A stretch of DNA of 64,000 nt from Gymnodinialimonas phycosphaerae (GCF_019195455.1 NZ_JAIMBW010000001.1:1798001-1862000); one strand, 5' to 3'; shown: positions 41,096-55,087, numbered from the stretch's first letter. Notes: generated by a model not told the origin, from the sequence alone. Numbers and translations: made by a program.

Positions 41096-41668
41096 TCAGT
41101 CGTTTTCCGGCGACTGGGTGAGCAGCTGCCGCGCGTGGTATTGTTGGAAACTTTCTTCTCCGGCATAGCCTTCCTCAAGCACCCAATTGAACATGTTGAA
41201 AGTGGTCCAACGGCCGAAAGCGCCGGGCATTGTGGCCACCGCGGCCTCGATCCCAGTGGCGTCCGGCGCAACCTCCTGTGGAAAAAACAGAATCGTCGGG
41301 GTGAACAAGATCCGCCAGCGCCGGACGACTTCACTTTCCGACATGACCTCTCCGTCGAAATCGACAACCTCGGTGCTGCCGTACATGTTCAGGCGCACGA
41401 CGAAGAAATCGTCGGTCAGCAACTGCTCAATCTCGGGGACAACGAAGACCTCTTCGTACATCTCCGCGCAGTAAATGCAGCCGCGCTGCTCGATGATGAT
41501 GGCAAGGCGCTGGCCGTTGGCGGTAGCTTCCTCCAGATCCTCGCGCATGTCGCGGAAGGTCTCCATCAACCACGGAGCCACGTGGAGCCCGTCGGCATTC
41601 AACTCGGCCTGCGCAGCAAGCGGGCTCAATGCCAAAGCCCCGGCTACCATCAATGATCTCAAGAACAT
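41096..41668 (-). CDS. soxW: SoxW, periplasmic thioredoxin
   Basis: A protein of 190 residues with a Sec signal peptide (cut after AAQA) and a thioredoxin fold with CIYC (C64-C67) and the cis-Pro segment FTPTILFF. It receives electrons from SoxV and keeps Sox cysteines reduced. The ATG at 41668 follows GGGGAGGAAAGCG. It lies 28 nt after soxV. Confidence 0.9.
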   Translation of the reverse strand: MFLRSLMVAGALALSPLAAQAELNADGLHVAPWLMETFRDMREDLEEATANGQRLAIIIEQRGCIYCAEMYEEVFVVPEIEQLLTDDFFVVRLNMYGSTEVVDFDGEVMSESEVVRRWRILFTPTILFFPQEVAPDATGIEAAVATMPGAFGRWTTFNMFNWVLEEGYAGEESFQQYHARQLLTQSPEND

Positions 41669-41696
41669 ATCGCTTTCCTCCCCTAGCGTTGGGCTG

Positions 41697-42437
41697 TCAG
41701 CCCATCGACTGAAAAACTTCGAAATTCGTGATCATCCACTGCCCGATGTAGTTCATCGCGTTCGTCGCGATCAGGACGCCAAAAATGACCAAGGCACCTC
41801 CGGTGATCTTCTCGACCTTGCCCAAGTGCCGGCGGAACCGGGACATAAGGGCCATGAACGGCCCAACGAAAGCGGCCGCCAGAATGAAGGGCAGCGTCAT
41901 TCCCAGCCCATAAGCCGTCAGCAGCCACGCCCCCTGCCCCGCCGTATCGGTGCCGGCCGCAGTGAAAAGGATCGCCGCAAGGATCGGACCGACGCAGGGC
42001 GTCCAGCCAAAGGCAAAGGCCAGTCCGATCAGGTAGGAGCCGCCAAGGCTGAGGTTGCGAGTGCTGCCCGCCTCGGACCGCCATTGGCGGTTCAGGATGC
42101 CAATGCGGAACACGCCGAGGAAGTGCAGGCCCATCACGATGATCAATGCCGCTGCGATCCAACGCAGCACGTCGAACCATTCGCGCACCAACTGCCCCAG
42201 CGCCGAGGCCGAAGCCCCCAGCCCCACGAAAACCGTCAGCATGCCGGCCGCGAAAAACAAAGCGGCCACGATGGCCCGCGCGCGCACCGATCCCGAAATC
42301 GTGTCCTGCCCCGCGACCGTGTTCACACTTACCCCGGCAAGGTAACTCAGATAGAACGGCACCATCGGCAGGACGCAGGGCGACAGGAATGACAACAGCC
42401 CCGCAAGGAACGCGCCGATAAAACTGACGTCTAACAT
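41697..42437 (-). CDS. soxV: SoxV, CcdA-type thiol electron transporter
   Basis: A protein of 246 residues with six membrane segments of the CcdA/DsbD-beta type. The two redox cysteines are in LSPCVLPMVPFYL and WTPCVGPILAA. It carries electrons from cytoplasmic thioredoxin to SoxW and SoxS outside. First gene of the minus-strand sox unit; it is divergent from soxS with a gap of only 23 nt. Confidence 0.92.
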   Translation of the reverse strand: MLDVSFIGAFLAGLLSFLSPCVLPMVPFYLSYLAGVSVNTVAGQDTISGSVRARAIVAALFFAAGMLTVFVGLGASASALGQLVREWFDVLRWIAAALIIVMGLHFLGVFRIGILNRQWRSEAGSTRNLSLGGSYLIGLAFAFGWTPCVGPILAAILFTAAGTDTAGQGAWLLTAYGLGMTLPFILAAAFVGPFMALMSRFRRHLGKVEKITGGALVIFGVLIATNAMNYIGQWMITNFEVFQSMG

Positions 42438-42460
42438 TAACCCTCATCCCGGTCACTTCG

Positions 42461-42883
42461 ATGCAAACACATTCAAGAATTCATATTAGATGTGCTTTCG
42501 AGCGCGGGTCAATTACCCGTTGCGTGGCGATGTTGCTTTGCACGCTTGGGTTGATCTCGACTTTGGGCGCCACGCCCGCGCGCGCCGAGATGTCGTTGCT
42601 GATGTTTGAAGAGGTCGGCTGCATGTGGTGCGCGCGCTGGAATGCAGACGTCAGCCCGGAATACCCGATCACGCCCGAGGGCATCGCCGCGCCCTTGCGT
42701 CGTCTGGACATCCACGACGCCCTGCCAGAGGATCTGGCACTGACGTCGCGCCCCCGTTTCACACCGACCTTCGTGTTGATCGAAGATGGAACCGAGGTGG
42801 GCCGGATCGAGGGCTATCCCGGCGAGGATTTCTTTTGGGGTCTGCTGGCCCGTTTGATCGCCCAAGCCACGCCAGAGGATTAG
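42461..42883 (+). CDS. soxS: SoxS, periplasmic thioredoxin-like protein
   Basis: A protein of up to 140 residues with a hydrophobic signal (about 24-42, cut near ARA) and a thioredoxin-like active site CMWC (C54-C57). In Paracoccus, SoxS reactivates SoxYZ by reducing its cysteine. The start is doubtful: no ribosome site precedes the ATG at 42461, and a weak ATTC-N8-(G)AAT-like element lies over its first codons (42471-42486); an ATG at 42530 or GTG at 42524 would leave a signal peptide without a positive N-region. Confidence 0.82.
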   Translation: MQTHSRIHIRCAFERGSITRCVAMLLCTLGLISTLGATPARAEMSLLMFEEVGCMWCARWNADVSPEYPITPEGIAAPLRRLDIHDALPEDLALTSRPRFTPTFVLIEDGTEVGRIEGYPGEDFFWGLLARLIAQATPED

Positions 42884-43004
42884 GCGAAACGCTTGCGGTA
42901 TTGATTTTTTTGCAAGGATTGTGCCATTTTGGTAGCCCTGCACCTGCAGAAAACATAAGCAGGAGGGGCTCGATTGTCCGAATTTCACTGAAAACAGCAC
43001 ACCC

Positions 43005-43361
43005 ATGGCGCCCCAAACTGCACAGACCCGATCCATTTTGCCCGACCCGGGCGAACCGATGGACGATGCGAAGTGGAACCGTGTGCGCGACAATGCGCAA
43101 GAAGCGACCGACTTTCTGAAAGCGCTTAGCCATGAGGGTCGCCTGATGATCCTGTGTTCGCTCGCCCATGGCGAGAAATCCGTGACCGAGTTGGAACAGA
43201 TGCTGTCGCAACGCCAGGCTGCCGTGTCGCAACAGTTGGCACGGTTGCGCCAGGAGCGGCTGATTTCAGCGCGCCGCGAAGGCAAGCAGATCTTTTACAG
43301 TTTGACAGATGACCGCGCGCGCCGGATCATCGAACAAGTCTACGAGTTGTTCTGCGCATAA
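43005..43361 (+). CDS. soxR: SoxR, ArsR-family persulfide-responsive repressor (SqrR/BigR type)
   Basis: A protein of 118 residues with a winged helix-turn-helix (TELEQMLSQRQAAVSQQLARL region). The cysteines C51 and C117 are 66 residues apart, exactly as C41 and C107 of Rhodobacter SqrR, which form a tetrasulfide bridge on meeting persulfide and release DNA. The first 18 residues are extra and the start may be at Met19 (43059). It overlaps nothing; the next gene, a YeeE, begins 46 nt after its stop. A perfect candidate operator is in front of soxB. Confidence 0.92.
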   Translation: MAPQTAQTRSILPDPGEPMDDAKWNRVRDNAQEATDFLKALSHEGRLMILCSLAHGEKSVTELEQMLSQRQAAVSQQLARLRQERLISARREGKQIFYSLTDDRARRIIEQVYELFCA

Positions 43362-43407
43362 CCCCAGTGTCGGCCTTTGCTGTCACCAGGTGCGCATCGG
43401 AGGGAAC

Positions 43408-44463
43408 TTGCTCGACACCATTGGTGAATCGGCTGCGATCCTGCTTGTTGGCGGGGTAGGTGGCACCCTTCTTGGCCTGGCCGCGCGCCTGGGCAAGTTC
43501 TGCACGCTTGGCATGGTAGAGGATGCGCACTTCGGCCAGGACTTCGGACGCATGTGGATGTGGGTGACGGCGCTTGGCGTGGCGATCACCATGAACTTCG
43601 GTGCGGATGCGCTGGGATATATCGATCTGTCGGCGACCGGCCTTCTGTCAACGCGCTTTTCCGTTCCCGGCGCACTCCTCGGTGGCCTTCTGTTCGGCTA
43701 TGGCATGGCCCAGTCGGGCAACTGTGGCTACGGTGTTCTGGCCCGACTGGGCGGCGGTGACATCCGTGCCCTGATGATCGCGCTGGTGATGGGGATCACG
43801 GCGACCGCCACGATCTTCGGCGTGCTGTCGGGAATACGCAACGGGCTGTTCCCGTTCGAGCCGTCCCCCGGCGCTCCGCAAGGTCTTGCCCATTGGGTGG
43901 GCGACGCATTTGGCCTGTCCGCAAACGCCATCGGGCTGACCGTTGGGATCCTGGCGCTTCTTGCCTCCATCCGCTTCCAGACAACCGGCCACCGCCTGCG
44001 TCGGGTAGCATGGGGGGCGGTCGTGGGCGTTGCCATCAGTTCCGGCTTCATCGGCACCTATTCCATCGCTACCCAAGGGTTCGAGCCTTGGCCTATCGCC
44101 TCCCATACCTTCACCGCGCCGGTCGGAGACACGATTCACTACGCCATGTATTCCACCGGCCTTCTGCCGAAGTTCGGCATCGGGTCGGTTCTGGGGGTTC
44201 TGATCGGCAGCGTGATCGGCAGCCTGATCCAGGATGGCTTCCGCTGGGAAGCCTGCGATGACCCCAGAGAGCTGCGTCGCCAATTGGCCGGTGCCGCGAC
44301 CATGGGCTTCGGCGCCGTGCTGGCGGCTGGGTGCAGCGTCGGACAGGGCCTGTCCGCGCTGTCGATGTTCTCGGCGACCGCGCCCCTTGTCGCGGTCAGC
44401 ATCTGGTTCGGCGCATGGCTGGGGCTGAAGCACCTGATCTACGGGTTCGAACGCGCGACCTAG
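43408..44463 (+). CDS. YeeE/YedE family transporter beside soxR
   Basis: A protein of 351 residues with about ten membrane segments and two YeeE repeats. Cysteines sit in SGNCGYGVLARLGGG and AAGCSVGQGLSALS, the substrate-relay positions of the family. The TTG at 43408 is chosen since GGAGGG lies just upstream (43399-43404). Transcribed with soxS and soxR. It is the fourth YeeE/YedE protein of the island. Confidence 0.87.
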   Translation: MLDTIGESAAILLVGGVGGTLLGLAARLGKFCTLGMVEDAHFGQDFGRMWMWVTALGVAITMNFGADALGYIDLSATGLLSTRFSVPGALLGGLLFGYGMAQSGNCGYGVLARLGGGDIRALMIALVMGITATATIFGVLSGIRNGLFPFEPSPGAPQGLAHWVGDAFGLSANAIGLTVGILALLASIRFQTTGHRLRRVAWGAVVGVAISSGFIGTYSIATQGFEPWPIASHTFTAPVGDTIHYAMYSTGLLPKFGIGSVLGVLIGSVIGSLIQDGFRWEACDDPRELRRQLAGAATMGFGAVLAAGCSVGQGLSALSMFSATAPLVAVSIWFGAWLGLKHLIYGFERAT

Positions 44464-44540
44464 GTTCTTGCCCCCGGACGCTCCAAGACGCCTTCCTCAC
44501 GTCAGTGTGATGGAAAAGCCGGTGAAACCGAGCCAGCTTT

Positions 44541-44553
44541 GTGACTTCGTCAC
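44541..44553 (+). promoter_or_regulatory. GTGAC-N3-GTCAC palindrome, copy 3
   Basis: GTGAC TTC GTCAC, 55 nt before the ATG at 44609. The wider sequence TGTGACTTCGTCACC is nearly the same as the minus-strand reading of copy 2. Confidence 0.65.
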
Positions 44554-44608
44554 CAAACTCTTTCTCCAAACCTGTCAAAACAGCTCCAGTAGCCACAGGA
44601 GAACCACC

Positions 44609-44800
44609 ATGTTTGAACGCAACGTAGGAAACATTGACCGCATCGCCCGCTTCGCCCTTGGGGCGCTGCTGATCGTCCTTGCCCTGACGGGCACCATCGG
44701 CATCTGGGGCTGGATCGGCGTCATTTTCGTCGCCACCGCTGCGATGAATTTCTGCCCCATCTACCGGGTCTTCGGCTTCAAGACATGCCAGGATTGCTAG
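44609..44800 (+). CDS. DUF2892 (YgaP-type membrane domain) protein
   Basis: A protein of 63 residues with two membrane segments, matching DUF2892, the membrane part of YgaP-type rhodanese proteins. It opens NVGNIDRIARFALGALL and ends NFCPIYRVFGFKTCQDC, with three cysteines near the C-terminus, a common ending in this family. The ATG follows CAGGAGAACC. It has its own promoter region with the sulfur-island palindrome; function is unknown but sulfur-linked by context. Confidence 0.85.
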   Translation: MFERNVGNIDRIARFALGALLIVLALTGTIGIWGWIGVIFVATAAMNFCPIYRVFGFKTCQDC

Positions 44801-44834
44801 CGCACGTCACCGCAATCCGCCGCCGATCCTGCCC

Positions 44835-46442
44835 CTAAACGACGCGCAGTTCACCGGCGTTTACGACATAGGCAAAGCCGTTGCCTGGCAGTTTCAGCAT
44901 GCCCGCGTCCAAGGCCGCCGCCGAAGGCCCGGTCAGGCGGGCATCCGCGCCCACTGTCACCAAGATCGCGTCCGGCGATAGGTTGAAGATGCAAGTCAGC
45001 GTCTCTTCAGCCACCCGGCGGAAGGCCAATAGCGGCTCGGGCAGGTCCAGGAATTCAGTTGCCCCGTGGCTGAGCGCGGGGCTGGCTTTGCGGAACGCAA
45101 TGGCGGCCTTGTAGAAGGCGAGGATGCTGTCCGTGCCTTGGCTGTCGACGGCATGGGCCGCTTGTGGAGCCTTCACCGGCAGCCACGGCGTCCCGGTCGT
45201 GAAACCCGCGTTGGGCGCGTCCTTCTCCCATACCATTGGCGTGCGACAGCCGTCGCGGCCCTTGACGCCGGGCCAGTAGCGGATGGCGGGCGGATCGTTC
45301 AGTTCGTGGAATTCCATCTCGGTTTCCAACTGCCCCAGCTCCTCGCCCTGATAAATGCCGATGGTGCCTTCGAAGGCCATCAGCATGGCGCAGGCCATGC
45401 GCGCCATGGCGTCGTGGCTGACGGCATACTCTTCCCACCGCGAAACATGACGGGGCACGTCGTGGTTGGAGAACGACCAATACGGATGCCCATCAGGCGC
45501 GCCCTGCTGGAAGCCCTCTATGCAATTGCGAAAGTGCTCGGCGCTGAAATCGGGACCCAGCATCGCAAAGCTGTAAGCCATGTGCAGGCGGTCCGTGCCC
45601 TTGGTATAGTCGCCCATGATCTCGATCGAACGGCGGCCCATTTCGCCCACTTCTCCCACCATCATGATGTCATCGTATTGGTCGGCAAGCGTGCGCAGGC
45701 GTTCAAGGAATGCCAGGTTCTCGGGCCGGGTCTTGTTGTAGATGTTGTCCTGCATCCCGTAGAGATCGGTTGCCATGACCTGCGGTTTCGCCTGTGCAGG
45801 CGGGTTGGAGCGCAGCTGCTGATCGTGGACGTAGTAGTTGACGGTATCGAGGCGGAAGCCATCGAGCCCCCGGTCCAGCCAGAACTTGCACGTCTCCAGA
45901 ATCGCGTCCTTCACGTCCGGGTTGTGGAAGTTGAGGTCCGGCTGCGAGGCAAGGAAATTGTGCAGGTAATACTGCCCCCGCTGGGGGTCGAATTCCCACG
46001 CGGGGCCACCGAAATGGCTGTGCCAATTCGTGGGCGGTGCGCCGTCGGGCAGCGGGTCGGCCCAGACATACCAATCGGCATAGGCGTTGGTGCGATCCTG
46101 TCGTGAGGCCTTGAACCACTCGTGCTGATCCGAGGTGTGGGACAGAACCTGGTCGGTAATCACCTTCAGGCCCAGCCCGTGGGCCGTCTCGATCAGGCGG
46201 TCGAAATCATCCAGCGTGCCGAACAGCGGATCGACGGCCAGATAATCCGACACATCGTAGCCCATATCGGCCTGTGGGCTTTTGAAGATGGGCGACAGCC
46301 AGATGCAATCGGCCCCCAGATCCGCCACATGGGACAGGCGCCGGGTTATGCCTGCAAGGTCGCCAACCCCATTGCCGGTGCTGTCTTGATACGACCGGGG
46401 ATAGATCTGATAGATCACCGCATCGCGCCACCATTCTTTCAT
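44835..46442 (-). CDS. Alpha-glucosidase, GH13 family (AglA-like)
   Basis: A protein of 535 residues with the GH13 barrel: nucleophile D199 (GFRLDTVN), acid/base E264 (VGEVGEM) and D328 (FSNHDVPRH). The opening WWRDAVIYQIYPRSYQD is that of the GH13_23/30 oligo-1,6-/alpha-glucosidases. It has no signal peptide, so it acts on imported maltose-type sugars or on products of glycogen breakdown. The ATG follows GAGGGGAGACGAC. Divergent from glgB across a 185-nt gap with a LacI-type palindrome. No sugar ABC transporter is near. Confidence 0.9.
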   Translation of the reverse strand: MKEWWRDAVIYQIYPRSYQDSTGNGVGDLAGITRRLSHVADLGADCIWLSPIFKSPQADMGYDVSDYLAVDPLFGTLDDFDRLIETAHGLGLKVITDQVLSHTSDQHEWFKASRQDRTNAYADWYVWADPLPDGAPPTNWHSHFGGPAWEFDPQRGQYYLHNFLASQPDLNFHNPDVKDAILETCKFWLDRGLDGFRLDTVNYYVHDQQLRSNPPAQAKPQVMATDLYGMQDNIYNKTRPENLAFLERLRTLADQYDDIMMVGEVGEMGRRSIEIMGDYTKGTDRLHMAYSFAMLGPDFSAEHFRNCIEGFQQGAPDGHPYWSFSNHDVPRHVSRWEEYAVSHDAMARMACAMLMAFEGTIGIYQGEELGQLETEMEFHELNDPPAIRYWPGVKGRDGCRTPMVWEKDAPNAGFTTGTPWLPVKAPQAAHAVDSQGTDSILAFYKAAIAFRKASPALSHGATEFLDLPEPLLAFRRVAEETLTCIFNLSPDAILVTVGADARLTGPSAAALDAGMLKLPGNGFAYVVNAGELRVV

Positions 46443-46580
46443 GTCGTCTCCCCTCTCTCAGCCACTTTTTTACTGGCATGATATGTCGCGTCGGCCCAAG
46501 CTACGGATGTTGCCCCCCAGTGACAAAGCAAACTCTGCAACGCTTGCAAGTTGGGGCAGGCAATGACAGAGCGGTAATGT

Positions 46581-46588
46581 TAGCGCTA
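46581..46588. promoter_or_regulatory. LacI-type operator candidate between aglA-like gene and glgB
   Basis: TAGCGCTA palindrome inside GGTAATGTTAGCGCTACC, 39 nt before the glgB start. LacI-family sugar repressors bind centres of the form NGCGCN. No lacI gene is in the window. Confidence 0.4.
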
Positions 46589-46627
46589 CCATAATCGCGT
46601 GCATCGGCTGTGGAAGAGGGACAGATC

Positions 46628-48586
46628 GTGGCGAAAAAGACATCAAAAGCCCCGAATGCAGGTGCAAAGGCGCCCGCAACTCCCTCGCCGGAGGCAACGC
46701 CCCCTGCCCCCGCGATCTCGGACTTCGACCGCTATCTGATCGGCGAAGGCACGCATCGCCAGCTTTGGCGCGTACTCGGGGCCCATGTGCAGCCCGGTGC
46801 CACCCATTTCGCCGTTTGGGCGCCCAATGCACAGGCCGTCTCTGTGATCGGGGATTTCAACAATTGGGATGCGGGACAGGCACCGATGGCGCGCTCGGGA
46901 GCCAATGGCCTGTGGGAATTCACGATCCCGAACGTGGGCGACGGCGCACTCTACAAGTATCACATCGTGGACGCGCACGGAGCGGTGCGCCTGAAAGCGG
47001 ACCCGGTGGGGTTCGGTTCTCAACACCCGCCCGAGCAGGCCTCGGTCGTGCGCGATATCGACGGGTATGGCTGGCGCGATGCTGGATGGATGGCGACGCG
47101 GGCGCAAGCGGCCGACCGCACCGCGCCCGTTTCGATCTACGAGGTTCACCTTGGGTCTTGGCGGCGCAAGTACGACGACGGCGGCAGGCCGCTTTCGTAT
47201 AAAGAACTGGCCGAAGACCTCGTGGGCTACGTCAAGCAAATGGGCTTCACCCATATCGAGTTGATGCCGGTGTCTGAATATCCCTTTGATGGGTCCTGGG
47301 GCTACCAACCCGTCGGCCTTTATGCGCCCACGATCCGTTTTGGCCCGCCGCACGAGTTCCGCGATTTCATTGATGCCGCCCATGTGGCAGGCTTGGGCGT
47401 TTTGCTCGATTGGGTACCGGGGCATTTCCCGACGGACGACCATGGGCTGGCGATGTTTGACGGCACACACCTTTACGAACACGCCGATCCAAGGGAGGGG
47501 TTCCACCAGGATTGGAACACCCTGATCTACAACTATGGCCGCACCGAGGTGCGAAATTACCTGGTGGCCAACGCACTATACTGGATGGAGGAATACCACC
47601 TCGACGGTCTGCGCGTGGATGCCGTCGCCTCCATGCTCTACCGTGATTATTCCCGCGATGAGGGGCAGTGGGTGCCAAACCATGAGGGCGGGCGAGAGAA
47701 CTTCGAGGCCATCGCTTTCCTGCAAGAGATGAACGTCGCCGTCTACGGCGCGGACGCCTCCGTCATGACAGTGGCCGAGGAAAGCACCAGCTTTCCTGGC
47801 GTATCCCAGCCCGTGCACACGGGCGGCCTCGGGTTTGGATACAAGTGGAACATGGGCTGGATGAACGACACGCTCAGCTACATGGAGATGGACCCGATCC
47901 ACCGCCAATACCACCACGATGAGATGACCCGCCCGATCATGTGGCAGTTCACCGAAAACTTCATTCTGCCCATCAGCCACGACGAAGTCGTACATGGCAA
48001 AGGCTCCATGCTGGCGAAGATGCCGGGCGACGAGGGCCAGAAATTCGCCAACCTGCGGGCCTATTATGGCTACATGTGGATGCATCCGGGCAAGAAGCTG
48101 ATCTTCATGGGAAGCGAATTCGCGCAGCCCGAGGAATGGTCCCATGACGCCGAACTGAATTGGCACGCCGCAAGCCAGCCCGCCCACGCAGGCGTGCAAA
48201 CGCTGATCCGGGACCTCAACCACCTCTATACCAGCACCCCCGCGCTCCATGTGGGCGACTGCGTTCCGGAAGGCTTCGCGTGGATCTGCAATGATCCGGC
48301 ACAATCGACGCTTGGGTTTGTGCGCTATGGCAGCAAGGGCGATGCGCCCGTCGTGGTGATGTGCAACTTCACGCCGGTCGAACGCTCGGCTTTCCGCATC
48401 GGCGTGCCCGAAGCGGGGCAATGGGACGAAGTGCTCAACACCGATGCACACGCTTATGGCGGCAGTAATATCGGCAACTTGGGTAGTGTGGCGTCACAGG
48501 ACATTGCCTGCGACGGGCACCCACAATCCGTGGTGCTGACGTTGCCACCGCTTTCAACGGTCGTCTTGCGGCTTCAAGATTCATAA
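46628..48586 (+). CDS. glgB: 1,4-alpha-glucan branching enzyme
   Basis: A protein of 652 residues making alpha-1,6 branches in glycogen. A short Ala/Pro-rich N-terminus is followed by a CBM48 domain (about 40-130) and the GH13_9 barrel: nucleophile Asp in [16 protein letters not shown], acid/base Glu in [13 protein letters not shown], and [13 protein letters not shown]. The N1 domain of longer E. coli-type enzymes is absent. A GTG at 46628 after GAGGGA (46616-46621) is chosen over the GTG at 46610. First gene of the glycogen operon. Confidence 0.94.
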   Translation: MAKKTSKAPNAGAKAPATPSPEATPPAPAISDFDRYLIGEGTHRQLWRVLGAHVQPGATHFAVWAPNAQAVSVIGDFNNWDAGQAPMARSGANGLWEFTIPNVGDGALYKYHIVDAHGAVRLKADPVGFGSQHPPEQASVVRDIDGYGWRDAGWMATRAQAADRTAPVSIYEVHLGSWRRKYDDGGRPLSYKELAEDLVGYVKQMGFTHIELMPVSEYPFDGSWGYQPVGLYAPTIRFGPPHEFRDFIDAAHVAGLGVLLDWVPGHFPTDDHGLAMFDGTHLYEHADPREGFHQDWNTLIYNYGRTEVRNYLVANALYWMEEYHLDGLRVDAVASMLYRDYSRDEGQWVPNHEGGRENFEAIAFLQEMNVAVYGADASVMTVAEESTSFPGVSQPVHTGGLGFGYKWNMGWMNDTLSYMEMDPIHRQYHHDEMTRPIMWQFTENFILPISHDEVVHGKGSMLAKMPGDEGQKFANLRAYYGYMWMHPGKKLIFMGSEFAQPEEWSHDAELNWHAASQPAHAGVQTLIRDLNHLYTSTPALHVGDCVPEGFAWICNDPAQSTLGFVRYGSKGDAPVVVMCNFTPVERSAFRIGVPEAGQWDEVLNTDAHAYGGSNIGNLGSVASQDIACDGHPQSVVLTLPPLSTVVLRLQDS

Positions 48587-48607
48587 AGGTTCGGGGAGGA
48601 ACCAGGA

Positions 48608-49864
48608 ATGGAAACGAAACGACTGACGCAACGCTCCATGGTGTTTGTTTTGGCGGGGGGCCGGGGAAGTCGCCTGCGCGAATTGACCGACCGCCGCGTG
48701 AAACCTGCCGTGCCTTTCGGCGGCAAATCCCGCATCATCGACTTTGCCCTGTCGAATGCCGTGAACTCCGGCATTCGCAAGATGGCGATCGCCACACAAT
48801 ACAAGGCGCATTCATTGATCCGGCACCTGCAACGGGGCTGGACCTTCTTTCGCGCCGAGCGCAACGAGTTCCTTGACATCCTGCCCGCATCCCAACGCAC
48901 CGGCACCGAGGCGTGGTACGCCGGCACCGCAGATGCGGTGACGCAGAACATCGATATCGTAGACAGCTACGGCGTGGATTACATCATCATCCTTGCGGGC
49001 GATCACATCTACAAGATGGACTACGAGATCATGCTGCGCGAGCATGTGGAGAATAACGCCGACGTCACCGTCGGCTGCCTGACCGTGCCGCGTATGGAAG
49101 CCACGGCCTTCGGCGTCATGGCCACCGATGCGGAGGGGCGCATCACCTCGTTCCTCGAAAAGCCCGCCGATCCCCCAGCCACGCCGGAAGATCCGGACAT
49201 GGCGCTGGCCTCCATGGGGATCTACGTCTTCAAATGGTCGTTCCTTCGCGATCTGCTGGAGAAAGACGCGCTCGACACCAATTCCTCCCACGATTTCGGC
49301 AACGATCTGATCCCCGAGATCGTCAAGAACGGCAAGGCCATGGCGCACCGCTACGACAAAAGCTGCGTCCGGGCCGATGGCGCGCCGGTCTATTGGAAGG
49401 ACGTGGGCACCGTCGATGCCTTCTGGGAGGCGCACATCGACCTGACCACCTTCACCCCGGACCTCAACCTCTGGGACCGCGATTGGCCGATCTGGACCTA
49501 TTCCGAAAGCGTGCCGCCCGCCAAGTTCATCCACGATGAACGCGACCGGCGGGGCATGGCGATTTCGTCGATGGTCTCGGGCGGCTGCATCATTTCAGGC
49601 ACCGAAGTGCGCAACTCCTGCCTGTTCACCAACGTCCACACCAATTCATATGCCGTACTGGATCACGCCGTCGTGCTGCCCAACGTCGTCATCAACCGCC
49701 GGGCGCGGCTGCGGCAGGTGGTGATTGACAGCGGTGTGATCATCCCAGAGGGCCTCGTAGTCGGCGAAGACCCCGTCGAAGACGCCAAGTGGTTCCGCGT
49801 GACCGAACGGGGCACGACGCTGATCACGCAAGACATGCTTGATGCGCGTGACGCATCGGCATGA
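48608..49864 (+). CDS. glgC: Glucose-1-phosphate adenylyltransferase
   Basis: A protein of 418 residues making ADP-glucose. It has the nucleotide loop [15 protein letters not shown], then [19 protein letters not shown], a Rossmann-like catalytic domain and a C-terminal left-handed beta helix. The start follows GGGGAGGAACC. It overlaps glgA by 4 nt (ATGA). Confidence 0.96.
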   Translation: METKRLTQRSMVFVLAGGRGSRLRELTDRRVKPAVPFGGKSRIIDFALSNAVNSGIRKMAIATQYKAHSLIRHLQRGWTFFRAERNEFLDILPASQRTGTEAWYAGTADAVTQNIDIVDSYGVDYIIILAGDHIYKMDYEIMLREHVENNADVTVGCLTVPRMEATAFGVMATDAEGRITSFLEKPADPPATPEDPDMALASMGIYVFKWSFLRDLLEKDALDTNSSHDFGNDLIPEIVKNGKAMAHRYDKSCVRADGAPVYWKDVGTVDAFWEAHIDLTTFTPDLNLWDRDWPIWTYSESVPPAKFIHDERDRRGMAISSMVSGGCIISGTEVRNSCLFTNVHTNSYAVLDHAVVLPNVVINRRARLRQVVIDSGVIIPEGLVVGEDPVEDAKWFRVTERGTTLITQDMLDARDASA

Positions 49865-51285
49865 CACGCGTTCTGTCCGTCGCCTCTGAATGCGCACCGC
49901 TGGTGAAAACCGGCGGCTTGGCTGATGTGGTTGGCGCCCTGCCAATCGCCATGGCCGCCTTCGGGGACGAACTGCGCACCCTGATCCCCGGCTATCCCGG
50001 GGTCTTGGAGAAGGTGAGCCAAGGTGAGGTCGTGGCAGAATTCACCGACCTCTTCGGCGGTCCCGCGCGGGTGGAAGCGGTACAAGCCGCGGGGCTCGAG
50101 TTGTTGATCCTTGTGGCCCCGCATCTTTTTGAGCGCGCGGGCGGCCTGTACAACGATGCGATGGGCCAGGATTGGCCCGACAACCCTGAACGCTTCGCGG
50201 CCCTCAGTTTTGCGGCCGCGCAGATCGCCGCTGACGGGCTTGGTGATTGGCACCCAGATGTGGTCCATGGCCACGATTGGCAGGCCGGGCTGGTGCCCGA
50301 ATACCTCGCCGCCCTGGGTTGCGCCGTTCCGTTCATTCTTACCGTCCACAACGTCGCCTTCCACGGCAATGCGCCGGGCGATCGGATCGCCGCGCTGCGG
50401 CTGGACCCGGGGCGGTTCCACGCGGATCACTATGAATTCTGGGGCCAGATCAGCGCACTGAAGGCCGGACTTATGGGCGCGGCCCAGATCACCACTGTGT
50501 CGCAAACCTATGCGGAAGAGCTGATGACGCCGCATTTCGGGATGGGCATGGATGGCGTCTTGCGGCATCGCCGTCGCGACTTGCATGGCATTGTCAACGG
50601 CATCGACATCGACGTCTGGAACCCCGCGACCGACGCGGAAATCACCCCATACACGACGCTGAAGGGCAAGGCCGCCAACAAGAAGGCCTTGCGGGCAGAG
50701 TTTGGCCTCGGCCCGGCAAAGGGCCCACTTTGCGTGCTGGTGTCGCGCCTTACGGACCAGAAGGGCATCGACCTGCTGCTTCACGCGCTGCCCGCTTTGC
50801 TGGATCGCGCGGGGCAAGTGGCGGTCCTTGGCTCCGGCGATCCGGCCCTTGAAGTCGCGCTGCTGGAACGCGCGGCCGATGACCCTAACCTTGCGGTGAA
50901 GATCGGCTACGACGAGGCACTGTCGCACCGCATGATGGCGGGCGGCGATTGCATTCTGGTGCCCTCCCGGTTCGAGCCTTGCGGGCTGACGCAGCTTTAC
51001 GGTCTGCGCTATGGCACCCTGCCCCTTGTGGCCCTCACGGGCGGTCTTGCGGATACCGTGATCAACGCCTCGCCGGCCGCCTTGGCGGCGAAGGTGGCAA
51101 CCGGCATCCAGTTCTCTCCGATCACGGCCGAGGCGCTGGCCAATGCATTTACCCGCCTCTGCGATCTCTACGCCGAGCACAAGGTCTGGACGGCGATGGT
51201 GCGCAACGCCATGAAGGCCCCCGTGGGCTGGGACACCTCCGCCGCCCGCTACCACGCGCTTTACGAGGCCACCGCCCAAAAATGA
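49861..51285 (+). CDS. glgA: Glycogen synthase
   Basis: A GT5 glycosyltransferase of 474 residues that adds glucose from ADP-glucose. The KTGGLADV motif near the N-terminus binds ADP-glucose, and the C-terminal [18 protein letters not shown] is the GT-B catalytic segment. It overlaps glgC by 4 nt. Confidence 0.96.
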   Translation: MTRVLSVASECAPLVKTGGLADVVGALPIAMAAFGDELRTLIPGYPGVLEKVSQGEVVAEFTDLFGGPARVEAVQAAGLELLILVAPHLFERAGGLYNDAMGQDWPDNPERFAALSFAAAQIAADGLGDWHPDVVHGHDWQAGLVPEYLAALGCAVPFILTVHNVAFHGNAPGDRIAALRLDPGRFHADHYEFWGQISALKAGLMGAAQITTVSQTYAEELMTPHFGMGMDGVLRHRRRDLHGIVNGIDIDVWNPATDAEITPYTTLKGKAANKKALRAEFGLGPAKGPLCVLVSRLTDQKGIDLLLHALPALLDRAGQVAVLGSGDPALEVALLERAADDPNLAVKIGYDEALSHRMMAGGDCILVPSRFEPCGLTQLYGLRYGTLPLVALTGGLADTVINASPAALAAKVATGIQFSPITAEALANAFTRLCDLYAEHKVWTAMVRNAMKAPVGWDTSAARYHALYEATAQK

Positions 51286-51294
51286 TTGGCACCG

Positions 51295-55018
<3,724 letters not shown>

Positions 55019-55087
55019 AGGCACCTGTTCCTTCCGGCCGAAACGTGGCATGGCGTCCGCCACAAGCACGAGCATCGGAACCTTTCC

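Noticed and set aside
42471-42486. ATTC-N8-ATAT element in the soxV-soxS gap as a second SoxR site.
   Set aside because: Two mismatches in the second half-site and it overlaps the presumed soxS start; kept only as a note.
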